Positions 22,247 to 33,878 of a DNA stretch of 64,000 nucleotides are shown here, one piece after another. This DNA is from Lytechinus pictus. Lineage: Eukaryota; Echinodermata; Echinoidea; Temnopleuroida; Toxopneustidae. Under the pieces are notes generated by a model, which had not been told where the DNA came from, searched no databases, and saw only the letters and a program-made list of their open reading frames with translations. Within the stretch, counting starts at the first letter, position 1; every line of letters begins with the position of its first letter. The DNA lies in the NCBI RefSeq assembly GCF_037042905.1, contig NC_087253.1, positions 8,420,501 to 8,484,500 on the forward strand, read 5' to 3'. The translations under genes and the position numbers were made by a program.

Positions 22247-22411
22247 AATACCTCGGTCACATTTGCTCTACGGCGGCCGTACGTCGAGTAGAAAACAGCC
22301 GTTGAATTAATTTTAATTCAAATCACCTCTATGTAGCTGATACAAAAACGTTAAAACGGCTGTTTTTGACTTGCCGTACGGTCGCCGTAGAGCAAATGTG
22401 ACCGAGGTATT
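22247..22411. mobile_element. MITE family B, copy 1 (CCTCGGTCACATTTGCTC ends)
   Basis: AATACCTCGGTCACATTTGC at the left is perfectly mirrored at the right (complement of GCAAATGTGACCGAGGTATT). The inverted match runs about 60 bp with few changes (CTCTACGGC, CGTACG, AAAACAGCCGTT). The total is 165 bp, with no coding. A relative with changed tips is at 35090-35256. Confidence 0.9.
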
Positions 22412-23084
22412 AGATTCAAACCAAACACACAGATTTAGCTATTTTAAATAATAATTGCAATCTTTAACGCCACGGAAAAGTGACCAGTAAGCTATAAAAC
22501 AAAGTAATCAGTAAATTACCATGGTACTGCCGTTCTCGTTCGGCAGGCTAGGTCTCCGTGTTGCTCTTACAGTAGTCCAGTGGCCTGAAACACAATGCTT
22601 ATCAATCATCGTGGTAAAAAAATGTAATGATTGATTGCTTTGATTACAATGGACAATCAATCGTAAAAAAAGAAGTGTATGATTGATCGCTAACCATTGA
22701 GTGGGAGGAGGGGGTATACATCCTTTCAACGCTGTTTATCCATCTTTTTTTCTTCAATAAGTTTTGAAGTTTGTGTCATCTTCGTTGCAGAATGTGTTAA
22801 ATGCAAACATTCCTGGCACGCTTTCGGGTGAACGCCTATGTTATGTATCTTCGGGATTTTATGACTTCCTATACATGATAGCAAACTAATGCCGTATATA
22901 ATGTAGTTTTATTATTGTACAAATATACACCAACACGCGAAAAATTGTCTAGCATTGTGGCAAAGATAGGTTTTTCTTTTAAGGCTGTTACTTCAAAAGG
23001 CGGAGATGAAAAAAAAAAAGGAATCAAAATTGACAAAATTAGGGTTTAAAATGAGGAATATGTCTTCTCGGCACCACCCTTCCC

Positions 23085-23200
23085 CATGATCTGGTGGTTA
23101 TAAGTAATGGATACCATCATCCCAGGGTGACACAGGTTCGACACCAAGGCGAACGACCGTCTCTTGGGACTTAAAATCTATTCCAGACTTTCAGAGAACC
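23085..23200 (+). mobile_element. Degraded tRNA-like SINE head
   Basis: ATGATCTGGTGGTTATAAG resembles an A box and CAGGTTCGACACCAAGG a B box, spaced as in a tRNA. The cloverleaf is degraded and no clear tail follows. Confidence 0.45.
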
Positions 23201-23325
23201 TGAACTGAACATGTCAGAGAGTAATAATGCCATTAAAAAGAACAAATGAATTCATGCAATTTTAATAGGTATAAAATCAATATCACTACCAGCAAGCAGA
23301 CACCCCCGAAAAAAATATGTACATG

Positions 23326-23472
<147 letters not shown>

Positions 23473-24117
23473 ATAATAATAAAATAAAATAAAATAAAGA
23501 TAAAAAAATTAACGAAAAACTCTTCAGATAATAACATTCGAACAATGAGTACTTATAACATGTTTGTAATGATATACAGACAAAAAGGAATGGAACAACG
23601 GTTGTCAGTTTCGAAACTTTGTTTTTGCTCTGAAAATGTAGTCTGTTATCTAGCAGTGGAGATAAAACGGCGGTCCCATCATGATTTGATGTTGTCTTCT
23701 CACTTGTCTGTTCTGACCCCGCCAGAAAAAAAGTAACTTACGCCATCTTTGGTAGGAAATGCGTTGTAGGCCAGCTTCTCTTCATGCATGGCTAAGGTGA
23801 GCGCAGTGTTAATACGCCCTCTTAGGTATTGAGGAGCTCAACCAAGCTATCGCCATGGGAATGCATTGTTGTTGTTTTTCGATGCTATGACTTTAATATT
23901 TTACACTCCTAGCCAAGATACTTGGATCGTGTGTTATTAATACACGCTCATCCATGCAGACTATTATTGCCATTGGAAATGATGTTTCCCTGAGTAGCGA
24001 AAGCATGGTTGTAGCCAGGTCACTTTGAAGCTATATGCTGATATGTAGGTTTCAAAAACTCTGTAAAATGTTGTAACAAATTTCGTAAGCAATTTAAGTC
24101 AAATTTGGTGGGGATTT

Positions 24118-24313
24118 TTTTTACCTGATTGCTAAGAAAGCATTAATGCTTGTAAGCAAGCAACCAGAGGACCGACGGCTTAAGGTCCTCTCCGAAGGAC
24201 CTGGTACTGAGGATGTATGCCTTACCAAAGGGCACTAGCGCACCAAGTGGGAATCGAACCCGGGTCACCGGAATACGAATCCCCCGCTCTACCGACTGAG
24301 CTATCGCGCCTCC
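24118..24313 (-). mobile_element. tRNA-derived SINE (minus strand)
   Basis: Read on the minus strand from 24313: GGAGGCGCGATAGCTCAGTC (A-box arm), an anticodon-arm region, then GACCCGGGTTCGATTCCCAC (B-box arm), then a body with GGACCTTAAGCCGTCGGTCC and TGCTTTCTTAGCAATCAGG, ending in A residues near 24118. The head is a nearly complete tRNA fold. A truncated relative sits at 10340-10520. Confidence 0.85.
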
Positions 24314-24548
24314 TTTTCGAATTTCGAATGCCAGATAGGCATTTCGAGCTTATATTTGTTCAAATAGCATTACGAATATCGTTAGGTTGATAGCAGTTGC
24401 AACGCAGTCTTAAGGTCTTGCGTAGAATTGCCGGACAGTGTCACTAATTTTTTACTCGATTCGCTAATGCTAGTGATCATAATTATTGCATCTGTAAGCC
24501 TTCCCGCCTAGCAAGACTTTAGTATTTGGAAAACATAGACCTTCATGT

Positions 24549-24563
24549 CGGGGGGGGGGGGGG
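24549..24563 (+). repeat. Poly-G run
   Basis: About 15 G residues in an otherwise AT-rich region. A poly-C run of about 13 lies at 24729-24741, on the opposite side of an AT-rich 170-bp block, so the pair is inverted and could mark a small repeat element. Confidence 0.8.
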
Positions 24564-25532
24564 TGGGTATCTTAAAAACAGGGTATCTCAATTTCTTCAG
24601 AAAAATGTTGATTATCTAAAAGGATTGGGGACAACTGGTGAACTTTCTGAAATATATTAACTCTAAGGGACAATATTTTGTAAAAATTCAACCAACCTAT
24701 CAGGGGAAAGCGTTTCTCTTGGCTACGTAACCCCCCCCCCCCTTATACCCATGCCCATCCCAAGTCCTGAACCTCTAACTATACATCCCAGATCAGTCCC
24801 CTCTTAACGCACTCGAATCCAAAGTGCCAGAACGAGGAATTGAGTTGTAATTAAATTGTGATCCGAGTTGGGCAAATAGTAGGTTTGCTTTGAAGGAAGA
24901 CGGGGAGGAAGCCGGCCACTGTTTGTACAGTACACAGTAATATCACAAATCTGTATTGGAATCACGTGACACTGAAATATGATATCGTCCCGAGCCAAAA
25001 CCCAACATCGCCCACCCGACGTCTTGCGTTCGCCGTCGTCATCCGATGGATTCGTGCTCCATTTTATATCGCGTCAAACTGATCAGATATCTGTATCTGT
25101 CCTAGTTCTCGTGCTTCGTAATTTTTACCTAGATTTTTTTGTGTTTTATAATGGCTCCAATCTTATTATCTTCCTGCCATGTCAAACAAATGTATTACCT
25201 CTCGCAATCATTTTCACTGCGCGCATCTCCCCATCTCTCCATAAGGAGTAAGCCATGATGCCAATGAATTTCCCCAAACGGACCCAACCATGCCAAGGTC
25301 AAGGACAACTTTGATTTTTAACAGGGCACATATCTCTTATTGTATGTATTGATATTCTTCCTTACTAATAATCACATACGCTAATGATTGCTAAAAAATG
25401 CCTTTGATTTTATATTATTTATGTTAAAAAATACCCCCCAAAACCAAATAAAAAATGAGGGAATTCGTGAAATGTAAGAAATAAAAAAACATGAAGTAAT
25501 ATTAAAGCAGGATTGTGATTGTACGGAAATGG

Positions 25533-26275
25533 CCTTAAACCCCAGCGCACACTATGCGATCCGATGCAAGGCGATTTCTTTTTTTTATAATTCGCTTTAA
25601 ACATTATGGCCCGTATTCTGAAGTCGGGTTTAACTTGAACTCAGGTTTAAAGTTGTGGTTTAAGTATGGACAGCCAATTGTTACATAAATCACTAACGGT
25701 AGAGATATCATATTTCAGCTCATTTGGCTCTCAAATCATTCACAATTGTCTAGGAAGTATATATAGATTATTGTCTTCACCATCGATGAATCAGGAAAGA
25801 GCACAGTAAACATAAGAAACGTACAACTTATAAAAAGAATTGATACTTTTGGCTTCCCATACTTAAACCAAAACTTTAAACCTGAGTCTAAGTTAAACCT
25901 GACTTCAGAATACGGGCCTATGTGTTTGAAAGTTCCAAGAAGAAAGATTATTTGATTTTAAGTTGGGCATAATGATAGGAATAATACAATCATAATTTTG
26001 CTTTGCGGCAAACCCTGTCATCAGGGCAAACTTCAAATCGGCTTCAAGTCGCGCCCGATGATGACGTCATTACGATTCGGATTATTTGAAGTTGTTTTTA
26101 TTCATACAGGGAGACTCGAGCAAGACTGAATTTCGATTTTCGTCCTACCAATATTCTGAACTCTGATCGCTAAGATTTTATTGGTTGGAATGTTCATATC
26201 AAATATTATTACAATTTCTTTGAAATTCGGTTCGCAACGAATCGCAAAGTGTGCGCCGGGCTTTCCAGAGCTGAA
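25533..26275. mobile_element. MITE family C with a family A element nested inside
   Basis: Left end AACCCCAGCGCACACTATGC is mirrored by the complement of GCAAAGTGTGCGCCGGGCTT at the right. The inverted match runs on through CGATCCGATGC / GCAACGAATCG. Between them lies the entire family A element (25610-25921), so one inserted into the other. The rest of the interior has no open frame. Confidence 0.75.
25610..25921. mobile_element. MITE family A, copy 2 (nested)
   Basis: Same ends and centre as 21832-22146: GGCCCGTATTCTGAAGTCGG, TTTAAAGTTGTGGTTTAAG, AGCACAGTAAACATAAG, and ACTTCAGAATACGGGCC at the right. TA flanks both sides. The right end here lacks the extra AAT present in copy 1, so its inverted repeat is the cleaner of the two. 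Confidence 0.92.
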
Positions 26276-26559
26276 CGGCCAATGTAAAGAGTACGAAGGC
26301 CAGTCAATTGGGTGCCCACCGCCACAGAATTTGAATACTCAAATGATGTATTGAATACACTGATTGTGGGAAATTGTATTTCTTACGTTTGTCGCGACTG
26401 TTTGGTAAGGCCATCCCAGGACCTATGTAAAAAAAAATACTTTTTTCATTAGACCCAGGTTCTTTTAGTAAAATCACAGCTTATAGAAATTGATAGTCAA
26501 TCAACCTACAGGGATTCAAAGAAGACGATCCTGTCATTAAAAAGGGCTCCCAAGTCACA

Positions 26560-26700
26560 ATGGATGATGCAATAATTAAGGCTTTCAGCGTAAGCAGAGA
26601 AGTGCCAACATCGATATGGGAACGAAGATGACGTCACGGAGGAAATGATTACGTAACAACGCCGCGTCTACTCGAAGACCCCGGCCAATAACGGAATAAG
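26560..26700. other. Non-repeat stretch with TGACGTCA site
   Basis: A more GC-rich block includes GATGACGTCACGG (a CRE-like octamer, about 26630) and ACTCGAAGACCCCGGCC. It does not resemble the repeats around it and has no open frame. It could be a regulatory segment, but nothing here proves that. Confidence 0.2.
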
Positions 26701-26999
26701 CAGCGGAGAATATTTGCCTATTTAATGGAACAAACATGATTTATCACGCTTGGCGTCAACATAGCGCTAATTGATTTATAAATGAAAAAGACGAGATTAC
26801 AGGAATTCACGCCTTCTCTGTTGACCGACATAATTAGAAAAAAGTTAAACGTGGATGCATCCGATTACTTGGTTTCATACGATAGAAGATTAACCCAAAT
26901 CATTACATCCATGTTTTACTGAATCGGAACAAATCTTCCCTAGCATTTGAATGACATGTATTTTTCAATGAAATTAGTTTAATGATACAGGCTGATGCA

Positions 27000-27180
27000 C
27001 CGGTCGTAGACCCGTGGAGGAGGGGCGCTTGGGGGCTTCAGCCCCCCCCCCATTTTTTTCTCCAAAATCGTGTACAAAAACGTAAACAATTACCATCTGA
27101 TTGTGAATTTTGCATTATCGGCCTTCCGCTTAGGGCTCAGCCCCCTCACTTTTAAACCCTTTAAAAAGAAATATGTTATG
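27000..27180. repeat. Dispersed repeat fragment (GTGTACAAAAACG type)
   Basis: GGCTTCAGCCCCCCCCCC followed by AAAATCGTGTACAAAAACG and TTTTGCATTATCGGCC parallels the fragment at 9060-9190. A second GGGCTCAGCCCC block lies at about 27131. Confidence 0.6.
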
Positions 27181-27269
27181 AAAATGCCTTCACGTAGAAA
27201 ACTAAACACTAGGACCATTATCTTGAGAGGGCGCTCGATATGAAATATGGAATATAAAATTTACAGGTG

Positions 27270-27440
27270 TCGTGGCCGAGTGGTCTAAGGCGTCTGGTTA
27301 TACATGGAAAGTCCGGGGGTCGATCGCCGGCCGCGGCACCTATGCCCGTGAGCAAGGAATTTAATCTACAATGCTCTTTTATCCTGCTTTCAAATAAATG
27401 GAAATGCTATATGCATTATTGGTAACTTGGTGTGCACTTG
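27270..27440 (+). mobile_element. tRNA-derived SINE
   Basis: The head GGTGTCGTGGCCGAGTGGTC has a full A box. The B box region reads GGGGTCGATCGCCGGCC and is followed by GCGGCACC, which pairs with the first seven bases (one G-T). The body continues TATGCCCGTGAGCAAGG and AATCTACAATGCTC. The B box carries changes and there is no clean anticodon loop, so it is a SINE rather than a working tRNA-Leu/Ser gene. Confidence 0.85.
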
Positions 27441-27557
27441 TTAAAAATAAATAATAATGTACCTGTGTGAGATGTAAAAGTGAAACCGGTATGTAGATGG
27501 GATTCAATTGATTGATTTCAAATCAAGACGGAATAATTAATGTGTTAGTCATTAAGG

Positions 27558-27740
27558 GCACGCCGATGGTGTAGTGGTTATGACACTAGTCTAGTATTCC
27601 TAAGGTCGTGGGTTCAAATCCTGCTCGGTCTGCCAGTGATGTTTTTTTCACGGCAGCTGAGCTCTTACTTTACACAGCGGTAGCGTGTATTTATACCCTC
27701 GTGGTATTGTTGGAGACAAAATGAATAATATCTCTTGTCT
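27558..27740 (+). mobile_element. tRNA-derived SINE, second type
   Basis: The head GGCACGCCGATGGTGTAGTG has A box TGGTGTAGTGG. The B box is GGGTTCAAATCC and the end GCTCGGTCTGCC pairs partly with the start. The body differs from the other SINEs (CACGGCAGCTGAGCTC, CACAGCGGTAGCG). The mismatched acceptor stem argues against a functional tRNA. Confidence 0.8.
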
Positions 27741-28069
27741 TATCAAAGGGATATTTCAAAATTGGAATCATTTTTTCTTTATTTATTCAGTTTTTTTAAG
27801 GGAGGGGGTAGGATATTTTTTTATTTCTTAATTTGACTCAAGCAGACGTGTATCAGTGTCTGCAACGTCGATGATTCGTGAAATAAAGCCACTAAATTTT
27901 TGAAGCTACGCTGTGAAAATGTGCGTGTTAAAACTGACACCGGTTGGTGTCCCTATAAGATCTCACCCTGAGGTGTAGAGGTTTAGCAAAACACGCAAGA
28001 GTGTGTAGAAACCAATGGCGTGACCCTCTATGTAAACCCACAAATACCACTTAAAACGTGCACACCTCG

Positions 28070-28650
28070 TTAAGAAGAATGTATATACCATTTCCATTTA
28101 GTTGAATACAGGATAAAAAGGGCATTGTCGATGAAATGCCTTGCAATAAGAAAGTTATAGCTGCTTTAAAATTGAGATCACTAATAGTATGTAGATTTCA
28201 AATTGGCAACTGGGTAAGTAAATGATGACAAGGGGCAAGGACAACTTTCCCATTGGCCATGTACTTTATTATCAGGGATTTGTGGTTTTCTCCTAAGTAC
28301 CCATTCCCCTGGGGCAGTAATCTAAATATAACCCAGGTTGTATATTATTTAATGTCCTAATGAAATAAAAATATAATTTGTAATAAAACTTTTGGGAAAA
28401 ATGACATTTTAGCCATAATATGTATTGGAGTACATGGAAGAGTAGTCCTTGCCTTACATCGCTATGACATCCCATATGCGGCCAATTTGAAGTCTCCATG
28501 AGTATAATGATTACCAATATTTACAACTTTTAAAAATTCATAACTTTCTTGTTGTTTGTCCAATATTGTTCAAACTTTCACCTATCAACTTGTCTGATTT
28601 TTCTTTTTCTTACAAAAACATTTTTTTATTTGGGTTGGATTCCCCTTTAA
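28070..28650. mobile_element. TTAA-bounded MITE (relative of 7721-8312)
   Basis: The left end TTAAGAAGAAT and the right end (complement of GGATTCCCCTTTAA) share the TTAA-purine-GAAT pattern. Inner blocks are inverted between halves: AAGAAAGTTAT, GATCACTAAT / TAATCATTAT, TTCAAATTGGC and GGCAAGGAC. It matches the element at 7721-8312 in length (581 against 592 bp) and block order but is more diverged. Confidence 0.75.
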
Positions 28651-30445
28651 GAATCTGACGAAGCTCGGCTACTTTGGCAACCTTTGGCAACGTCATTTTC
28701 TGACGATATAATCCACACCATCCTTTTTACATAGGTTATGACTTATCTAATGTACAAAATGAAAATATCATGTTTGGTATCAAGTTAAAGCTTATGGAAA
28801 ATGGAATGTACATAAAGGTTACAAAAAAATGAAGCACATATAAAGGTGCCCTTTAGGTCATTTACACAAATGAAAGGTTGATGATTGCTCGACTCTCACA
28901 GGACTTACAAAACGTTTAATTTATAATTTTGCATCAAATCATTCCATGGGATTCCAACTAATCTACACCAATTTAACATTTTACACCATGTCCTGTTATA
29001 TTCCTCTCACAACTACCCTCCGTACCATATTTCTTCGACCGGATGCTCATAGGATTCCTCTTTACCAACAACCTCAACTACATGCCTCTGCCAGATCTGT
29101 GTTACTTGATTCACACTTGCAGTATGAACTATGAAATACGTGATTCGACGGCCGACCAGCAACTGCATTGATCCTTAAAAGTTGTTGAACAGGGTGATGC
29201 TGACTTGTATCGACAAGGAAGTTATTTTAATTCCTTGGGAACAACATCTGTGTCATGAACAAATACGGGTAGGCCCAATGTCCTGTTCCATATACTATTA
29301 GCTATCTTCTAAAGATGTAATGGCAGTATAGATGCATGTAAAAAAAAATTATTTCTGTTCTACCAGTGTTCTCATTTTTGGTTTACAAGTCTTTTGCATA
29401 CTGATGGAAAAGTAATCGGCATTAAAGGTATTGCATTGAAGTTTGGAGAAAAATGCTTGCCTTGCACAATTCCCTATCAGGTTGTGATACCATGTTGTGT
29501 CAATTTGGCAAGGGAAAGTTGTCCACTTTAAACTTGCTGCTCGAATAATATCTTAATATATAGAGTCCGATGCTGAAGAAGTGGACTGGATAAATTAAAG
29601 GTGTAAAATAACAAATGTAATGGTCTCTGTAAAATTGTTTAGTACTACTTCACATTAATTAGCAAGAAGACAGATGCCTCAAAGATCATAGGCCTACCCC
29701 AACTGGCAAGTCAGCAAAAGAACATGATTATCAAATGCGCTCTTCCTCGTGAGCTTGATCTGGAGAGCAACTGATTAGAATGACTCACATGCAACTTGCC
29801 TCCCATGTATGGATGCGAAGTATAAGTTAGGAGAACACTCCTGTACCTATTCATAGCACATTAGTCCCAAGGAATAATTATCAGAACTTGTTCCATGTAG
29901 ATTTAAATCAGGGCCACCATGCTCTAGGGTAAGCATTTGACACTTATCGTGTATATCATATGTAAATAACATTGTGTCATTCTAAATTCAAGGAAAACTG
30001 AACATGCAGTTGAGACTAAGGAGGGGAAAATCAGCCTGGAAGATGAATGAGAGAAAAAAATGTAGTGGAGTTAGGATGAATTTGTGTTGAAGAAGTCATT
30101 TTCTGAGGTGTCTCCAACATGATTGATCTTAAACCGGAGATTGTGTGTAATACATTATTTACTGCGTGTGATTCTGTCCTTGATTATAAACTTTAAAAAA
30201 AAGCTGTGCAGTTTTATTTCATGAATGAAAATTGGTGATACGATACCAAGCTTATGTTACATGTTTTGATTAAAGTCTTTTTACATAGCCTGACATCATT
30301 TGACCTACCATTAACATTACTGCACTTTGGGTGATCTTGTCATGTATTTAATCTCTTGTAACATTTATAATTGCTCTTTACTTGCCACAAGCTTAAATGA
30401 GTAACCAAACACGTTTGTTCTATAAAGTGTCACTTTCTGACATAA
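28651..30445. other. Non-coding stretch, no gene or repeat recognised
   Basis: AT-rich sequence with only short open frames; I see no splice-bounded exon or inverted repeat. Confidence 0.5.
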
Positions 30446-30457
30446 TTAGTTATAGGC

Positions 30458-30500
30458 CATATATATATATTCATATATATATATATATGTATATATTTTT
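30458..30500 (+). repeat. (TA)n microsatellite
   Basis: About 40 bp of TA with TCATA and GTATA interruptions. Confidence 0.9.
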
Positions 30501-30504
30501 GAAA

Positions 30505-31135
30505 AGTGGGCGTGGATCGTGACGTCATAAATATAAATTGCCAAAGGATGAGGAGGTAGAACTCGTCACATCCTTAATATACACACCCTCAACCAAACAT
30601 GATATATTCCACATTATGTGTTGCATTTATTACATTTGTGGCCCAATTTGACTTTATCTATAACCTTATTAAATGACCTTTACTTGTTTTGGAAAAGTTT
30701 TAAATGTCTTGTGATTCATATATGTGGATTTTATTTTGAATTTGATTTAATTCGATATCAAACATGATATGTTTATTCCGCTAAATATTTAAGAGGAATG
30801 TAAGAAAGCTGGTGTGATTTATGACGTCAAACATGATATATTCCACATTATATGTATTGCTTTACATTTGCAAGGCAATTTGATCTGTTATGACCTTAAA
30901 TGACCTTTAATTAACTTATGCGTAATTTAATTGTCCAATGATCCATTAATTTACATAAGCTTTTTCATTAGCTTTAATTTGATACCAAACATGACATGTT
31001 TATTCCTTAAAATATGAAATTCATATTTAAGAGGTAAGTGAAAAGGTGGGCGCGGCCTATGACGTCAATAACAAAAAATGCCCAAGGGTGCCCAGGTCGC
31101 ACCCGTCGGATTTTTGAAGTAGACACCCCATACTA
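30505..31135. repeat. Two-copy direct repeat with GTGGGCG...TGACGTCA blocks
   Basis: The first unit begins AAAAGTGGGCGTGGATCGTGACGTC. The second unit begins near 30811 (AGCTGGTGTGATTTATGACGTC), and a third partial block starts near 31045 (AAAGGTGGGCGCGGCCTATG). Each unit shares AAACATGATATATTCCACA, a T-rich stretch with GACCTTNAATGACC, and AACATGAYATGTTTATTCC. Reading frames do not persist. Confidence 0.75.
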
Positions 31136-31539
31136 CAACTTCCAGCAAAAAATCGCAGTCATACCCAATTTGACGGTCATGCAATAATGTTGGTCATATC
31201 TACCCGACTAATACTTTTACCCCGTCTTTCGCACGTCAACCATTGTCAGGCGCTCCCCATTCAAGGTATTCCTTCCCACTGGGCAACCATGAGCCTGGTA
31301 ATCGTGAGCTTAAATTATTTGATATTCCAATTTGAGAAAGGGTAATTTTAAACTCTGTATTTCAAGCACTTTGTAGGAAAATAACTGTCATGGCTGTTGT
31401 GAGGTGACATAGATTGCACTTAATAAAGATCTGATATTTTTCATTATTATCATTTTCAGTTCTGACATAGGACCGGGACATTAGCAAGGACATTTAGTCA
31501 TCATATGAAAAAAATGACTTTATTCCAATATCTCTACCT

Positions 31540-32200
31540 AAGCGCGAGATGAATCTTGTTGATATTCCATTCTTTAAAAAGGACAAATAATTATAAAATT
31601 AAAATCTTATTGTTTTATTAATCTATAAGCCTAATGAGAGCGCGAAATCTTTTCTGGCCTGAAAACTAGACATTTAAAGCATTTTTGTAGTTATGAATAG
31701 AATGCATGAGTTAATATATTTTTACAAATTAGTGCAAGCGGAAATTGCGAGCCGAAATTCTTGATATACTGTCACGAAAAAAGGGTTTTTACGTAGTTTG
31801 TTAAAATTAATGTTGAGATATACAGAACTCACTAATGAAAATGCGAGCGAGCAACGCTAACTGATACGTTTTGACAATAAGACCTGAATAGGGATATTTT
31901 GAGAATTATATGGAATACACGAAAATTATAGGTACCTAACAAATCAAATTTCGCGAGCGGGCAGCGCGAGCAGAAAATGTAGATATTAAGACCATAAAAC
32001 TGACATTTTACAGAGCACTTTTTAACAATAAGTTTGTAAATCAAACAAAATAATGAAATTTCGATTTCCGAGCTGATATATGTTTTGTATATTGACTTGA
32101 TATTTCAGGCTGCTCCATATTAAGCAAGATATGTAAATTACCTAACAGGCAATGCGAGAGCAAAGCGATAGCGAAAATTTTACGTAGTGACATGAAATAT
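31540..32200 (+). repeat. Diverged array of GCGAGC-rich monomers
   Basis: Motifs like AATGCGAGCGAGCAACGC, TTCGCGAGCGGGCAGCGCG and AATGCGAGAGCAAAGCG recur about every 90-120 bp, separated by AT-rich DNA carrying ATTNNAGACNTNAAAA-type blocks. The layout is the same as at 33920-34800, so this is another copy of that family. Confidence 0.65.
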
Positions 32201-32277
32201 TATTGTCTTAATTCTCCTCATCTTATTTTATTCACTCGTCTTCCTCCTCTTATTTTTCTTTTTCGTTTTCTCCTCTC

Positions 32278-32286
<9 letters not shown>

Positions 32287-32310
<24 letters not shown>

Positions 32311-32343
32311 TGCTCCGCCAATAGAATGGGGGGGGGGGGGGGG
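32287..32343 (+). repeat. Poly-T tract followed by poly-G tract
   Basis: About 24 T residues, a short GCTCCGCCAATAGAATG spacer, then about 15 G residues. It is followed by CCCCTCGGGCCATCTGG. The same T-run/GC-run arrangement occurs near 52450-52512. Confidence 0.9.
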
Positions 32344-32748
32344 CTGGCCCCTCGGGCCATCTGGATCCGCCAATGTGTGAATGTGAGGGTGTGCCAGTGT
32401 GTGTTTGTGCGTGTGTATACAGTGCTACAATGAACATAAACAAATTACAAGCCAGGCGTAAATAAAGATTTATATCGAATCGCTCATTGAAGGACAGATA
32501 CAAAAAGCTTCAAACATAAAAGGTCAATATAATTTGTTTCGTAAATTGAATAAATTTGAGATGAAAAATAGGTTTATGCGTCCAAATCTTTGAACTTGCT
32601 CTGCTGCATGTTTTCTCTCTTACACTTAACAATCCCTCACCCTGACTGTCTCATTTTTTAAGGGCAGCCTTTACAGTATTCGAGTCTGATACAGCGACAC
32701 AAATACTAACTGGTGATTTGATTTCTCTAATTGGTGTATGTTTGTTTT

Positions 32749-32749
<1 letters not shown>

Positions 32750-32783
<34 letters not shown>
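32750..32783 (+). repeat. (TA)n microsatellite
   Basis: About 34 bp of TA dinucleotides; TTATTA-rich and GTAGTA-rich short tracts follow at 32840-32910. Confidence 0.92.
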
Positions 32784-32789
<6 letters not shown>

Positions 32790-33177
32790 TTAAATCACAA
32801 TAATTTACGGTTTGAATAATGATTACTGATTATTGTTAACGCTATAGTATTATTATTGTTATTATTATTGTGTTATTATTGCTAGTAGTAGAAGTTGTTG
32901 TAGTAGTAGTATTCCTTTAATCATAATGACCCACAGGTCGCTCTTTTCGCCTGCTCGTCATCATAAAAATTTAAATACTACATTTTTCTAACCATGTTAA
33001 CATTTGTATATCTATTTTGATTTTTCATATGTTATTTCTGGTATCGTGTATATTGCTTCTTAATATAATTTTGTTTACATGATTAAAATGTTATTGTATT
33101 CGCACACTTCTTAAAAATATATATATAATACGTCTATCATGTGTACATAATACTATCTGATTGATTAATACTATCAT

Positions 33178-33475
33178 GTGGAGCGTCGTGGCCCAGTGGA
33201 TTAGTCTCCGGACTTTGAAACAGAGGGTCGTGGGTTCAAATCCCAGCCATGGCGTAATTTTCTTCAGCAAGAAATTCATCCACAGTTTGCCGCACTCGAC
33301 CCAGGTGAGGCAAATGGGTACCGGCAGGAAGTAATTCCTCAAAAAAGCTGTGTGCACCGAATCGGTAGCCTAGCTTAGCCGGGTATAATAGCAGGGCCCG
33401 CTGGGAGAACAGTTTTCGGAACTGAAGTGGCTACCCTGGGTAAATATACCTTTATTATTATAATATTATTATTAT
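33178..33475 (+). mobile_element. tRNA-derived SINE, best-preserved copy
   Basis: The head has GAGCGTCGTGGCCCAGTGGA (A-box arm) and GGTTCAAATCCCAGCCATGG (B-box arm). The body has TTCAGCAAGAAATTCATCC, CACTCGACCCAGGTGAGG, ACCGGCAGGAAGTAATTCC and ACCCTGGGTAAATATACC. It ends in an ATT/ATA short-repeat tail at about 33440-33480. A minus-strand 88-codon frame across it is a SINE shadow. Confidence 0.92.
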
Positions 33476-33878
33476 TATTATCAAATTATCTCCATGGCAA
33501 CCTAAACCGCTATTCTTCGTCGCCTGTCGCATGCTTGTTAATAAATTTCCCTTTATTGCCTTCATCGTAATCTTCTCAAATTGAACAAAAACAAAAGAAA
33601 ACGGTTAAATCCATCTTTTAGCTGTTCGTGCCAAAACCATGAAAACTGTCTTCTGAAACTTTGCACAAAAAAAATTACGTGCGTTACACCGTGTGAGGCA
33701 TTGCATTGATTACAAGTGGCAGTATAATCACTTTCAAGACTGTCAAATTCTCCCGATATACACACATTTAGATAATAAATAAATGAAACGTAATGCAAGT
33801 TCTCAGTAGATCAAAATAATCTCACCAAGGGTGTGAATTCTCCCAATATTACATCGTTTTATACATAGTTGCACTACC

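Noticed and set aside
24230..24313. Candidate tRNA gene on minus strand
   Set aside because: The fold is nearly complete, but it continues directly into a SINE body shared with 10340-10520.
27270..27345. Candidate tRNA-Leu/Ser gene
   Set aside because: The B box is altered, the anticodon arm does not form, and a SINE body follows, so it is a retroposed tRNA-like head.
33091..33357. 88-codon minus-strand frame
   Set aside because: It is the antisense of a tRNA-derived SINE, a common false gene.
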